A stretch of DNA of 64,000 nucleotides from CAYLHF01 sp964383365 (GCA_964383365.1 CAYLHF010000005.1:62001-126000), one strand, 5' to 3'. Numbered from the stretch's first letter, positions 26,902-35,465 are shown. Program-made: numbers and translations. Notes: generated from the letters alone by a model not told the origin.

Positions 26902-27573
26902 TCACCTGGTATCGGTTGTCTTCTGCAGGACCGAGAGGTCGAAATAGCTATTGCTCGCGGCAAAAGCCTGCATGTCGCCTTCGATAATGACCGTCCCTGC
27001 AGAAAGCGCATCATCGATATCCTGCGCCCCTGAAATGAGACGTACGAACGTATCGGTATCGGCACGCATGATGAAATCAGGATGTCGCACATGACCCTGA
27101 CCCGTTTCCAGCCTTCCGTCATCAACGCGCGCGTGGAAGACGTTGTCGCCTATTTGATACTCGTATTCAGCGTGTACCCCGCGGGTCTTTTCAGGATCAA
27201 AAACGGCCTTCAGTGCCAGAATATTCCAATGTGGGCGGTGCAATTCACCGGCGACCGGCATGCCCATACTACCGTGTCCCCACCGGACCAATTCGAGAAG
27301 GACACCCTCCAGCTCGAATCCCCGGTCCGTCAGGACGTAGACCTGAGACGACGCCGGTGGCGGTAGTTTATGTTTCTCAATCAGGCCTTCCTCTTCGAGA
27401 AAATGCAGCCGATCGGCGAGGAGATTGGTGCCTATCCCGGCGAGAGAATCAAGCAGATCCTTGTATCTCTTTGGTCCGGTAATAAGCTCTCTGACGATGA
27501 GCAATGTCCATCGACCCCCGAGAACATCAAGCGCATGGGCGAGACCACAGTATTGACCGTAGGACTTAGCCAT
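26902..27573 (-). CDS. HxlR-family transcriptional regulator with SCP2-like C-terminal domain
   Basis: DNA-binding winged-helix protein of 223 residues. The HxlR domain (about 1-105) has CGLAHALDVLGGRWTLLIV, ELITGPKRYKDLLDSLAGIG and LTDRGFELEGVL. The C-terminal half (about 115-215) with DFIMRADTDTFVRLISG resembles an SCP2-like ligand-binding fold, a known arrangement in longer HxlR regulators. HxlR members usually respond to aldehydes, quinones or redox signals and control adjacent genes; the divergent gene at 27803 is the natural candidate. The 229-base upstream region is strongly AT-rich. Confidence 0.85.
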   Translation of the reverse strand: MAKSYGQYCGLAHALDVLGGRWTLLIVRELITGPKRYKDLLDSLAGIGTNLLADRLHFLEEEGLIEKHKLPPPASSQVYVLTDRGFELEGVLLELVRWGHGSMGMPVAGELHRPHWNILALKAVFDPEKTRGVHAEYEYQIGDNVFHARVDDGRLETGQGHVRHPDFIMRADTDTFVRLISGAQDIDDALSAGTVIIEGDMQAFAASNSYFDLSVLQKTTDTR

Positions 27574-27589
27574 GAAATAAGCTGAAAGG

Positions 27590-27775
27590 ATTTATCATCT
27601 TAATGATTAACGTATTAATGGCATTTAACCTTAATTAATTAGGTGTTTATCTCTTTATATCTTATTAATTTAAGTTACCATCATTCAACGCACAGCACAA
27701 GTAGTCCAATAATACTTTTCTTTTATATAGATGTAACTATATAAAATATATAGTGTATAATAATTCTTTGACGCA
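27590..27775. promoter_or_regulatory. AT-rich divergent regulatory region
   Basis: About 185 bases are strikingly AT-rich compared with the surrounding GC-rich DNA. They hold several TTAATT/TTAATG motifs and an inverted repeat ACTATAT-AAAAT-type-ATATAGT near 27738-27756. The region separates the HxlR regulator from the divergent fused gene at 27803 and probably contains both promoters and operators. No -33/-7 pair could be assigned with confidence. Confidence 0.55.
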
Positions 27776-27802
27776 ACACCCCGCACATACTACTTCGCCC
27801 AA

Positions 27803-29119
27803 ATGTCTGCACATGGCATTCTACTCTCACGCGCGCTGAAGAGCAACGCTTTTTTCTCGGCTCTTTGTTCACCACTGTCCATCGTATTTTCAGATCGACT
27901 GGCCGAACAAATCGCCTTTGGAGCTCCTTTTTTTGTTTCTCTCGGTGTCAGTCTCGGAGTCTTCTCCGTAATTTTATTCCTTCTCTCCATGCGAAGGTGG
28001 CTGGGTCGTCCACTGATACGTTGGCTCACGGTCGTTGTCATCGTACTCGACGCTCTCTGGGCGGCAGGAAGCTTTTCATTCGCAGACTTTCCGTCTTTGA
28101 CGACCGAAGTCGGCGCTTCTATAGTAAAGGTAACGGCGTCAATTGTTGCAGGGCTGGCGTTCCTTCAAGCCTATCCGCTTGGCAGGACCGTCTGGAACAA
28201 GTATCGGCGCAGCCGCAAAAGTCATCCATTGTCGACGGCGAACATGCTCCCTCTCATTGTCTTGCTCGCAGCAATCGGTGGATGCTCCCCGGTCGACATA
28301 AAGACCGATGATTTAATCGAGTCAGGCTTCACCGGAGAAATTCTAGACCGGGGTCAATTCATTCTCCGCGAAACCGCTGAACACCACGGACTCACCACCT
28401 GGAAATCTCACCAGACACTTGCAACAACAGCCGTGGACCGGTGGACGGAACGATCTCCCGGTTGGTGGCCCACGCTTGATCAGCGGGTCCGCATCGACCA
28501 GGCACTGGACTCGTTCACATCACGCGCTATCCTGCGTAGCGGGTTAGATGCAGGAGGGGTCTGGGGTATCCACGACTGGAAGACGTATACCATGGCTTCG
28601 ATCGGATCTGATCCGGTATTCGACCCGGAGACCAAAGAACTGACGTCTCGAAATTTCTACCTGCCGGCTCTACACTATTTCAATGAACTTCCCTTCCGGC
28701 TACTCCATGCAGACATCGCCGCTTATGCGGGACGACGCGAGTATCATTCAAAATCGTACGATCTGGTCTTTGTAACGTGGCAAAGCCCCGAACCGTCAAA
28801 AGACTATGATCAATACCTTCTCTGGATTGACACCGACACTCACCTTGTCGCTAAATGTCTCTACACGTTTCGGGATGCAGGTCCGGGTATTTACGGCACG
28901 ATCCATTACGAGAACTACCGTAGCGTTGACGGTGTCCAGATACCCTTTGTCCAGACAGTGACAGCATCACTCCCTGAAAATACCATTTACCCCCTCGATC
29001 GATATTACTTTCACCGTCTTGAGATCGATTCTGCGGCGTTTGACTTGATTCAGGTGGAAGAACTGATGATCGGATCGAACGAACCACCGAGTGACTCAAA
29101 ACCGGGCTCACAGGAATGA
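27803..29119 (+). CDS. Membrane protein fused in frame to a lipoprotein-like LolA-type domain
   Basis: No named family covers the whole protein (438 residues). Residues 1-145 look like a small inner-membrane protein with about four hydrophobic segments (near 40-62, 73-92, 104-122). Residues 148-165 read MLPLIVLLAAIGGC, a textbook lipoprotein signal with lipobox IGGC in the middle of the frame. The remainder (166-438) is a soluble beta-rich domain with WLTLIDTDTHL-like and YGTIHYENYRSVDGVQIPF segments reminiscent of outer-membrane lipoprotein-sorting or LolA-like folds. An ATG at 28244 could start the lipoprotein alone, but no Shine-Dalgarno precedes it. Either a fusion or two genes lacking an intervening stop. 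Confidence 0.6.
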   Translation: MSAHGILLSRALKSNAFFSALCSPLSIVFSDRLAEQIAFGAPFFVSLGVSLGVFSVILFLLSMRRWLGRPLIRWLTVVVIVLDALWAAGSFSFADFPSLTTEVGASIVKVTASIVAGLAFLQAYPLGRTVWNKYRRSRKSHPLSTANMLPLIVLLAAIGGCSPVDIKTDDLIESGFTGEILDRGQFILRETAEHHGLTTWKSHQTLATTAVDRWTERSPGWWPTLDQRVRIDQALDSFTSRAILRSGLDAGGVWGIHDWKTYTMASIGSDPVFDPETKELTSRNFYLPALHYFNELPFRLLHADIAAYAGRREYHSKSYDLVFVTWQSPEPSKDYDQYLLWIDTDTHLVAKCLYTFRDAGPGIYGTIHYENYRSVDGVQIPFVQTVTASLPENTIYPLDRYYFHRLEIDSAAFDLIQVEELMIGSNEPPSDSKPGSQE

Positions 29120-29423
29120 GTACGGTCGGCGACCTGAAGTAGTCCGTCAATCGTGATCCCCATTCTCCGATAAATGAGGCATAGGCGCGCTCCGAAAACG
29201 TATCCACGAAGCAATCGCCCCCGTGAGATAGGGCCTGGTACGAGTACGTAACCTCCACGACCGGATCGTAGTGTTTCACGATCCAGATGGCTTCTTCTAC
29301 GCTGCGATCGTGTGTACGCGTCAGAAAGATAAAATCTTCTTCCAGTACCCATTCCTCTTTCATAGGTCGGTCGTTGAAATGGAGGTGATGATTCTCTTTG
29401 TGAAGCTCAGGGCCCGGCATCAA
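28851..29423 (-). CDS. Unrecognised small ORF, possibly a gene remnant
   Basis: The frame from ATG 29423 (or 29363) encodes an acidic sequence, with KEEWVLEEDFIFLTRTHDRS and GDCFVDTFSERAYASFIGEW, that looks protein-like up to about 29120. It then continues for 270 bases antisense to the end of the convergent gene, where the residues look random. This suggests a gene that lost its normal stop or C-terminus. No family is recognised. It is downstream of the aldo/keto reductase on the same strand, with 31 bases between them. Confidence 0.3.
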   Translation of the reverse strand: MMPGPELHKENHHLHFNDRPMKEEWVLEEDFIFLTRTHDRSVEEAIWIVKHYDPVVEVTYSYQALSHGGDCFVDTFSERAYASFIGEWGSRLTDYFRSPTVLIPVSPVLSHSVVRSIRSSVLPPESSQTPQNRSQDGESNIDRGGKWYFQGVMLSLSGQRVSGHRQRYGSSRNGSCRKYPDLHPETCRDI

Positions 29424-29454
29424 TGCGTCGGAGTATTTCCGTCTCGAATGTGCC

Positions 29455-30372
29455 TCAGGGAACGGGAGTACCGTTTCGGGCTTCGAGCAATCTGTACCAG
29501 TCTTCTCGCGTGTAATCGATCTCCATCGCTTTTGTCGCAGCCCTTATCCGTTCGGGAGTCGTAGATCCAATAATGGGAAGAATGCGAGCGGGATGCTTCA
29601 GAAGCCATGCGATCATGATGAGCCATCCCTCGACACCGTAGACCGACGACTGATGCTCGATTTCCAGACGAATGCGCTCCTCATCCTCGGGTTGAAACGT
29701 ATTACCCCACGCCGGATAGGCGACTCCTCCGAGGGGACACCACGCCTGGGGAGTCATGTGGCGTTCCAGGCATTGATCCAATGTGCCGTCTCTCAGAGCT
29801 GACAGGTTATGCAGATTGATTTCTACCTGATTGACGTGCAGCGGCACAGGGAGAAAAGACTGGAGTAGCCGAATTTGGGATGGACGGAAATTGCTCACTC
29901 CTACATGCAACACTTTCCCCGACGCAAGCAATCCTTCAAACGTGCGGGCCACTTCCGATGGATCCGCCAGAAAGTCTGGCCGATGGAGAAGAAGAAAGTC
30001 CAGATGGTCAGTCCGTAGTCTCGTTAGCGATTGCTCAACACATGAGACAAGGTGGTCATGAGAAAAATCATACCGGGCCGGATCGCCGGCCCGAGGGGTA
30101 TCCATAGGACGGATTCCACATTTTCCCGTGAGCAGCATCTTTTCGCGAAGTCCACGAGATTCTCCGAGGATCTCTCCAAAGATCTGCTCACAAATTCCTT
30201 CTCCATAGATATCGGCATGATCGAAGTGCGTGAAGCCTGCCTCGATCGCGGCACGAATCGCTCGCCTGGCTCGTGAGCGGGCCTCCCGGGACCCGTCGCC
30301 GCCGATCCTCATACATCCATACATCAGACGCGAAGACGTCAGTCCCGACGTGCCTATTTCGCAGTGTGTCAT
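29455..30372 (-). CDS. Aldo/keto reductase
   Basis: NAD(P)H-dependent oxidoreductase of 305 residues with a TIM-barrel fold, close to the YdhF-like group. The catalytic tetrad is visible: Asp and Tyr in FDHADIYG, Lys in MLLTGKCGI and His in DFLLLHRPD. The late motif LPIIGSTTPERIRAA binds the cofactor phosphate region. Reduces aldehydes or ketones in the cytoplasm; the natural substrate is unknown. It follows the DUF985 remnant and the carboxylesterase on the same strand. Confidence 0.92.
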   Translation of the reverse strand: MTHCEIGTSGLTSSRLMYGCMRIGGDGSREARSRARRAIRAAIEAGFTHFDHADIYGEGICEQIFGEILGESRGLREKMLLTGKCGIRPMDTPRAGDPARYDFSHDHLVSCVEQSLTRLRTDHLDFLLLHRPDFLADPSEVARTFEGLLASGKVLHVGVSNFRPSQIRLLQSFLPVPLHVNQVEINLHNLSALRDGTLDQCLERHMTPQAWCPLGGVAYPAWGNTFQPEDEERIRLEIEHQSSVYGVEGWLIMIAWLLKHPARILPIIGSTTPERIRAATKAMEIDYTREDWYRLLEARNGTPVP

Positions 30373-30384
30373 TCGTTCGAGATG

Positions 30385-30649
30385 TCAATGGGTAAAACGG
30401 ACCATGAGATCTTCCTGCCCGGGATAGAGCGCAGAAAGACGCGTGCTGTTCCACGGAGTATAATCACTGGAATCAAGTCCCGGCACCAGCGTCGTACCAG
30501 GTAGCACAAATGTACCACCCGGGGACCGCAGCAGCATTTGAACGTGATCGTTACGTATCCCTGAAGTAGCCGCCCTCACGCGAAAGCCGTTCGAGACCCA
30601 GAATTGGGATACTATTGCGAACATCCATCTCAGACAATCGGTCGCTCAT
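30385..30649 (-). pseudogene. DUF985 cupin remnant, middle deleted
   Basis: Relic of a DUF985 gene paralogous to 25093-25605. From ATG 30649 the first 32 codons include LGLERLSREGGYFRDT, matching LDLEPLPREGGFYRET of the intact copy, then stop at TAA (30553-30551). In the next frame the sequence resumes as DHVQMLLRS and SPGGTFVLPGTTLVPGLDSSDYTPW, matching the middle and C-terminal family motifs. About half of the central cupin is missing. Its start still overlaps the carboxylesterase stop as ATGA, so the ancestral operon junction is preserved. Confidence 0.8.
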
Positions 30650-32226
30650 GGTCCCTCCGTATCAGGCTGGTGTCGGCGCCGGGCAATCCGATCAAGAAAT
30701 TCGAAACGGGCCCGACTCAATTCATCCTCGACGTAAGGGTGCGCATTGATCCGCATGTATGCCGTTCGATTGTCTTTACCCCAGGCCGGCCACAGGGGCA
30801 GGGACGGATCATTCGGGTCCCCAGATCTGGCAAAATTGGTCCACCAGGTTGCCATCATACCGGCTACCTCCCTGTCCTCATCCCGCCACGCACGATCCCG
30901 GTGCCTGAGCGTATTGAATACATAGTAAATATCCGTTGCGTGACCGGCACCCGGATCATCGTCCGGAGGAGGTCCGGACATGGTCGGCTCGATTTGATCA
31001 AAGAGATAGCGATATACCGGTGATTGTCCGGTTTTTGCGTGCAATTCGATCCACTTCCACGCCCCGTATCCCACAAAAAAATGGTCGCTCTGTAGCGCTA
31101 TGGCCGATAGACGCGCCTCACGTGGCGACGCGTACGGAAAGACGACCCGGGATTCCTTGATGTCATCGGGGAATGCGTCCTGAAGTCTCGCATCGATTGC
31201 CGATTTCGAGACGGAGCCCATCTTGATTTCTGCTGAATTCCACCCCGCAAGAAGCGGGACGTGACGTTGTGTCCCGGATCGAAACGTATGCCAGAGATCG
31301 GTCTGCAGTACAAAACCGTCCACGTCCGGTGCAAACAGAGACACGCGGTCCCCGACGGCCGCTACCAGAGAATCGCCAGTCATGTCCCTGAGTTGCTGTC
31401 CGGAGTGGGCTCCGACTTCAGAAGCAAATGCTGAACCGACTCGCTCCGCCTCCTCTAGAGTCGGCAAGGCGATTTCAGCGCTCGAAAAGTGTGCGCCGCT
31501 CTGACCGATGGCCCGGTGAAAAAGACCCTCTGCAAGTGGAGATCCCATCAGAGCACTCACGGCGTAAGACCCCGCCGACTCACCAAAAATCGTCACGTTG
31601 GTTGGATCACCCCCGAACGCACGAATGTTACTTTGAATCCACTGTAGTGCGGCGATCTGATCCATCAGACCGTAATTACCTGATGACCCTACCGGAGATT
31701 CCGCGCTCAGATCCGGGTGCGCCATAAATCCAAATATGCCGAGTCGATAGTTTATGGTCACCAGTACGACTCCCTTCGACGCCAGATACGCTCCATCGTG
31801 ACGTTTCTCATCTGAGGCTCCCGAAAAGTAGCCGCCCCCATGAATCCAGACCATCACAGGAAGGCTTTCAGTGGCTCTCTCCGGCGCCCAGATCGAGAGA
31901 AAAAGACAATCCTCACTCTGGGCAGCACTCTGGAAATACATATCCGAGAACGGGCGTGTCTGCATACACCGATCTCCGAACGAATCGGCCCTTCGAATGC
32001 CCTGCCAGGTCGGTGCCAGGCCCGGTCCTTTCCATCGCGCGGCTCCGACCGGCGCCGCCGCGTACGGGATACCGAGATAGGCACGTACACCCGGAACGGA
32101 CCCGTCTGTGCCGGTAAGCTTTCCCTGGTCAAGCCGGATAATATCGGCTGGATCATTCCTCCGGGGTGTGCATCCAGTACACGCCACGACGACAATAATA
32201 AAATAAAATGGGGAACGAGTGAGCAT
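30646..32226 (-). CDS. Type-B carboxylesterase lipoprotein
   Basis: Envelope-anchored serine esterase of 526 residues (alpha/beta hydrolase). It has a lipoprotein signal with lipobox CTGC (Cys19), oxyanion motif VWIHGGGYFSG, SEDCLFLSIWAPE, nucleophile elbow FGESAGSYA and the His region GAGHATDIYYVF. These are the family's standard elements and all triad positions seem intact. The substrate is unknown; relatives hydrolyse aryl or acyl esters. It lies between the nucleoside hydrolase and the DUF985 remnant on the same strand, overlapping the remnant by 4 bases. Confidence 0.93.
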   Translation of the reverse strand: MLTRSPFYFIIVVVACTGCTPRRNDPADIIRLDQGKLTGTDGSVPGVRAYLGIPYAAAPVGAARWKGPGLAPTWQGIRRADSFGDRCMQTRPFSDMYFQSAAQSEDCLFLSIWAPERATESLPVMVWIHGGGYFSGASDEKRHDGAYLASKGVVLVTINYRLGIFGFMAHPDLSAESPVGSSGNYGLMDQIAALQWIQSNIRAFGGDPTNVTIFGESAGSYAVSALMGSPLAEGLFHRAIGQSGAHFSSAEIALPTLEEAERVGSAFASEVGAHSGQQLRDMTGDSLVAAVGDRVSLFAPDVDGFVLQTDLWHTFRSGTQRHVPLLAGWNSAEIKMGSVSKSAIDARLQDAFPDDIKESRVVFPYASPREARLSAIALQSDHFFVGYGAWKWIELHAKTGQSPVYRYLFDQIEPTMSGPPPDDDPGAGHATDIYYVFNTLRHRDRAWRDEDREVAGMMATWWTNFARSGDPNDPSLPLWPAWGKDNRTAYMRINAHPYVEDELSRARFEFLDRIARRRHQPDTEGP

Positions 32227-32316
32227 CTTGAGTTGGGTTATTCATGGTCGGTCAGGCGACACGCTGTATCCGACCGGATTCGTGCGGTCACACTACCTCC
32301 ACTGTCATTCGTTTGG

Positions 32317-33309
32317 TCACGGGTTCAACGCCCGATGTACCGCATCCCACCAATCTGCCCGCATCTCCTCAACATCTATCGCCGTGAAGACTTCGATCTC
32401 GCGCTCCACGTTTTCCGGCGGGGTGCGACGGTTCTCTGAGCGTGCCAGATCGGGCCGTATGAGGGCGAGTACAAGAGCCAGATCCCACATGATCCACTTC
32501 CCGCTTTCCGGACTATAGCTTTTCCACCGTCGTGCCAGGTAAGTCCAGACACCTCCCGCTCCTTCCAAACGGTCCCATACAGTATCTCTATCCAAGGTAA
32601 AATCGTACAGGATGTTCACCGGCATCACGTGTAATTCCAGCCCCGATGCGTTGAACAGATAGTTCGTAGCATTTAAATCGTTACGTACATTGAATTCGTC
32701 CTTGTCCCAGACGTCCCGATCGGCAAAATATTTTCCGGCGAGCATGAAACACCGGACGTTTGGGATGATGTCCGGGGCCATCCGAACAGCAGAGGCAAAA
32801 TTGGTGACGGCGCCAAGACACACGACGGTCAGTTTCCGGGTCGGATCCGATGCCCGCGCGTGTTCGATCATGAGACTCGCTGCATCTGATTCGCTTGGCT
32901 CATCGCCACCCCACGGCTGCCCCATAATCCGCTCTGCCCCCTGCGGATGCGGTATGTCGTCGCGACCCATCAGGGACAGAATATCCTCATTCATACGCTG
33001 ACTTTCGATGACCGTATCATCGGGGGCCAGTTGATGGTGCCACTGCGCCGAAGACAACGCGGTAATCTCAAAATCCCGATGTATGAGAGCCCTGACGATC
33101 GCGTAAAGGTCATCAATCTCGTTGGCGGTATCGGCGTCTATGAAGATCCGCTGCGGTGAAGCGGCCGAGGGTCTCTCGTGTTCTGAGGCGGTCGATTGCT
33201 TACTCACAACCCGATAGTCTGCCCCTTCCAGAGCGCGACCGGGATACATCCCGGCCCATGCTGCCATTTTCAGGAATGATCTTCTTCTCACGTGATACGA
33301 TCCAGACAC
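32317..33309 (-). CDS. Tat-exported nucleoside hydrolase, intact copy
   Basis: Cleaves the N-glycosidic bond of ribonucleosides (IUNH fold). The 330-residue product has a twin-arginine signal VRRRSFLKMAAWAG, indicating folded export to the periplasm. The metal- and ribose-binding cluster reads FIDADTANEIDDLYA, a variant of the usual DTDPGxDD. VVCLGAVTNFASAVR and the C-terminal WDLALVLALIRPDLA follow. It is divergent from an SDR39U1 epimerase, across a gap. A remnant paralog lies at 25974-26424, also divergent from an epimerase remnant. Confidence 0.9.
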   Translation of the reverse strand: MSGSYHVRRRSFLKMAAWAGMYPGRALEGADYRVVSKQSTASEHERPSAASPQRIFIDADTANEIDDLYAIVRALIHRDFEITALSSAQWHHQLAPDDTVIESQRMNEDILSLMGRDDIPHPQGAERIMGQPWGGDEPSESDAASLMIEHARASDPTRKLTVVCLGAVTNFASAVRMAPDIIPNVRCFMLAGKYFADRDVWDKDEFNVRNDLNATNYLFNASGLELHVMPVNILYDFTLDRDTVWDRLEGAGGVWTYLARRWKSYSPESGKWIMWDLALVLALIRPDLARSENRRTPPENVEREIEVFTAIDVEEMRADWWDAVHRALNP

Positions 33310-33342
33310 TTAGATTTAAATCCGACCGGAGACCAACCAGCA

Positions 33343-33552
33343 CGAAACGAACCGATGTCCGCCTCCCGTCACTCGATGCCGTCCTCCCGTCACTCGANNN
33401 NNNNNNNNNNNNNNNNNNNNNNNNNNNNNNNNNNNNNNNNNNNNNNNNNNNNNNNNNNNNNNNNNNNNNNNNNNNNNNNNNNNNNNNNNNNNNNNNNCGA
33501 AACGAACCGATGTCCGCCTCCCGTCACTCGATGCCGTCCTCCCGTCACTCGA
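33343..33552. other. Assembly gap 3 with 55-bp duplicated flanks
   Basis: One hundred N (33398-33497) are flanked by identical 55-base copies (33343-33397 and 33498-33552). The flank itself repeats CTCCCGTCACTCGA twice. It lies between the divergent nucleoside hydrolase and epimerase genes, whose shared promoter region it disrupts. Nothing else is visible between 33310 and 33617. Confidence 0.85.
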
Positions 33553-33617
33553 CACAGGCCTCGTCGCCTCTGCCTCCTGTATATTAATACTCTCTCAGAG
33601 GCAATCCCAATCCAGGT

Positions 33618-34526
33618 ATGAATATTTTAATCACGGGCGCTACCGGGTTTATTGGGGCTCGCCTCGTAAAGACGCTGTATACGAGAGGTCACCATATAAC
33701 GGCCCTGGTGCGTAACAGCGAACGGGCAGGGCATCGACTGGGTGGCAGCATCCATTTGGTGGAAGCGGGCGATATGTCGGCGCTGACCCACGAAATCGCT
33801 TCGTCGGATTCCATCGTAAATCTGGCAGGCGAATCCATCATTGGAGGACGGTGGACACCGGAAAGGCGGAATCGGATACGAACCAGTCGTATTGATCTGA
33901 CCGCCCGACTCGTGGACGGCATTGCCCACTCGCCGACGCGCCCCCGGAGCTTGATTTCCGCGAGTGCCGTGGGGTACTACGGGGACACCGGGGACAAGCC
34001 GGTCTCGGAAGAGTCCCCGGGCGGATCCGACTTCCTTGCAGCATTATGTGCGGACTGGGAAGCCGCTGCATTCAGAGCGGCAGAACACGGTGTACGAGTG
34101 GTCACCCCTCGAATCGGAATCGTGCTCGGAGACGGCGGAGGGGCGCTCTCGAAGATGCTTCCGGCATTTCGCCTCGGCCTCGGTGGCCGAATCGGTTCGG
34201 GACATCAGTTCATGCCGTGGATTCACGCAGATGACCTCATCGAACTGATCATAGCGATGATTACCGACGAAGGGTACCGAGGAGTTTTCAACGCTGTGGC
34301 GCCGTCTCCGGTCACCAACGCCGCTTTTACGGAAATCCTGGGCCGTGCGCTCGGGAGAAGGGCGCTTTTGCCTGTTCCAGGTGCCCTACTCCGATTAGCC
34401 CTGGGTGAGGCCGCAACACCGCTGATCACGGGCCAGCGCGCCATTCCCGAACGGATCCTCGAACGGGGCTTTCATTTCAGATTCGATAATCTTGACGAGG
34501 CGCTCGGCGCTATCCTGGCCCGGTGA
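33618..34526 (+). CDS. SDR39U1/TIGR01777-family epimerase-like protein, intact copy
   Basis: Cytoplasmic NAD(P)-binding short-chain dehydrogenase-like protein of 302 residues, normal for the family. The Rossmann start is MNILITGATGFIGARLV. Other marks are VNLAGESIIGGRWTPERRNRIRTSR, SASAVGYYGDTGD with the YxxxK-like region replaced as is usual in this family, and FMPWIHADDLIELI plus VFNAVAPSPVTNAAF. Its biochemical role is unproven in bacteria. It is divergent from the nucleoside hydrolase, a pairing repeated in degraded form at 25.9-26.8 kb. Confidence 0.9.
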   Translation: MNILITGATGFIGARLVKTLYTRGHHITALVRNSERAGHRLGGSIHLVEAGDMSALTHEIASSDSIVNLAGESIIGGRWTPERRNRIRTSRIDLTARLVDGIAHSPTRPRSLISASAVGYYGDTGDKPVSEESPGGSDFLAALCADWEAAAFRAAEHGVRVVTPRIGIVLGDGGGALSKMLPAFRLGLGGRIGSGHQFMPWIHADDLIELIIAMITDEGYRGVFNAVAPSPVTNAAFTEILGRALGRRALLPVPGALLRLALGEAATPLITGQRAIPERILERGFHFRFDNLDEALGAILAR

Positions 34527-34594
34527 ATTCCGACGGTCCTCGACCCATCATCAACCGGGGGGAGAAGGCATCGTCGAAGACACATCGATCCTGA

Positions 34595-35188
34595 CTAAAT
34601 ATTCGAAATCCAGGGTTTATCGTCGGTTCGAATCATCGATTCGAGGGTGTACTTCGGACAGATATACGTATCGATAAAATCCAGCAACGAATGGGCGACA
34701 CCGCGAAGCGCCGTTTCGACCTGGCCATCGGTGCAGGTACCGTCCTCGGTGAACGCCTGTTGAACGCCGGCAATGGAAACGGCTCTTGGGAGGGCTATCG
34801 CACCCACATGAGAGCACACCCCGCGAAGCTGTTCCAGTGATTTGATGGCTCCGATACGACCCGCTGCTACACCGACGAGTGCGACGGGCTTTCCACTCAG
34901 AACGGATGGGAACCCGAGGTTTTCAATGATCAGCTTGGCCATAGCGGAATAACTACCGTGATATTCCGGCGTTGCGATGATCACACCAGTGGCATCCTCA
35001 ACGGCATTCTTCAATCGTTCGGAATCTTCAGTCGGAGGTAGACCCGGAAACGAAAGTGACATTTCGCGGGCATCAAACGATATAACCTCCGCCTTACGGT
35101 CACTCAGTTCATCATTGACTATCGAGAGAGCCCGATACGTATAATTATCCGGCCTATTCGTCGCCGAAATACTGACTATCGCTGGCAT
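34595..35188 (-). CDS. NADPH-dependent FMN reductase family protein
   Basis: Flavodoxin-like quinone or azo-reductase of 197 residues. The FMN-binding N-terminus is IVSISATNRPDNYTYRAL and the second loop reads ATPEYHGSYSAMAKLIIENL, both typical of the family (PF03358). The C-terminal 30 residues extend beyond the usual fold. It converges on the epimerase gene with 68 bases between them. The substrate cannot be deduced. Confidence 0.9.
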   Translation of the reverse strand: MPAIVSISATNRPDNYTYRALSIVNDELSDRKAEVISFDAREMSLSFPGLPPTEDSERLKNAVEDATGVIIATPEYHGSYSAMAKLIIENLGFPSVLSGKPVALVGVAAGRIGAIKSLEQLRGVCSHVGAIALPRAVSIAGVQQAFTEDGTCTDGQVETALRGVAHSLLDFIDTYICPKYTLESMIRTDDKPWISNI

Positions 35189-35255
35189 ATAATCTGGATT
35201 GAGAAACGGTAATAATTGATTTTCCTAACGCTGACTATCCTGTTCGCTGATCTGA

Positions 35256-35465
35256 TCAACTCGTGAAGAAGTCAAACACATCTTCGATCGTGCTGCTATC
35301 GGCCCGATAGATCTCCGTGAACTTGCACCGCGTACAGGTGACCGTGGTGAACTTTTTGTTCTGAATGTCAAAAATCTTTGACAGTCCACCCCCGGTCGCG
35401 GCAAACTGACCGGTTTCATATTGCCGATTATCACACTTGGGGCATTTCCAGTTACTGTGTTCCAT
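35256..35465 (-). CDS. Zinc-ribbon nucleic-acid-binding-like protein
   Basis: A 69-residue protein of the small zinc-ribbon family (PF09855-like), with CPKC at the N-terminus and CTRC near residue 48 to bind one zinc, and the conserved TGGGLSKIFDIQNKKFTTV and VFDFFTS at the end. The start ATG at 35465 fits the family length; an ATG at 35519 would add 18 non-homologous residues. Function is unknown. Confidence 0.85.
   Translation of the reverse strand: MEHSNWKCPKCDNRQYETGQFAATGGGLSKIFDIQNKKFTTVTCTRCKFTEIYRADSSTIEDVFDFFTS

Noticed and set aside
33343..33552. Identical 55-bp flanks as direct repeats of an insertion element
   Set aside because: They border exactly 100 N and the same arrangement recurs at other gaps, so they are contig overlaps.
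25093..34526. Mobile island with transposase or integrase
   Set aside because: No such gene is visible despite the duplicated and broken genes.
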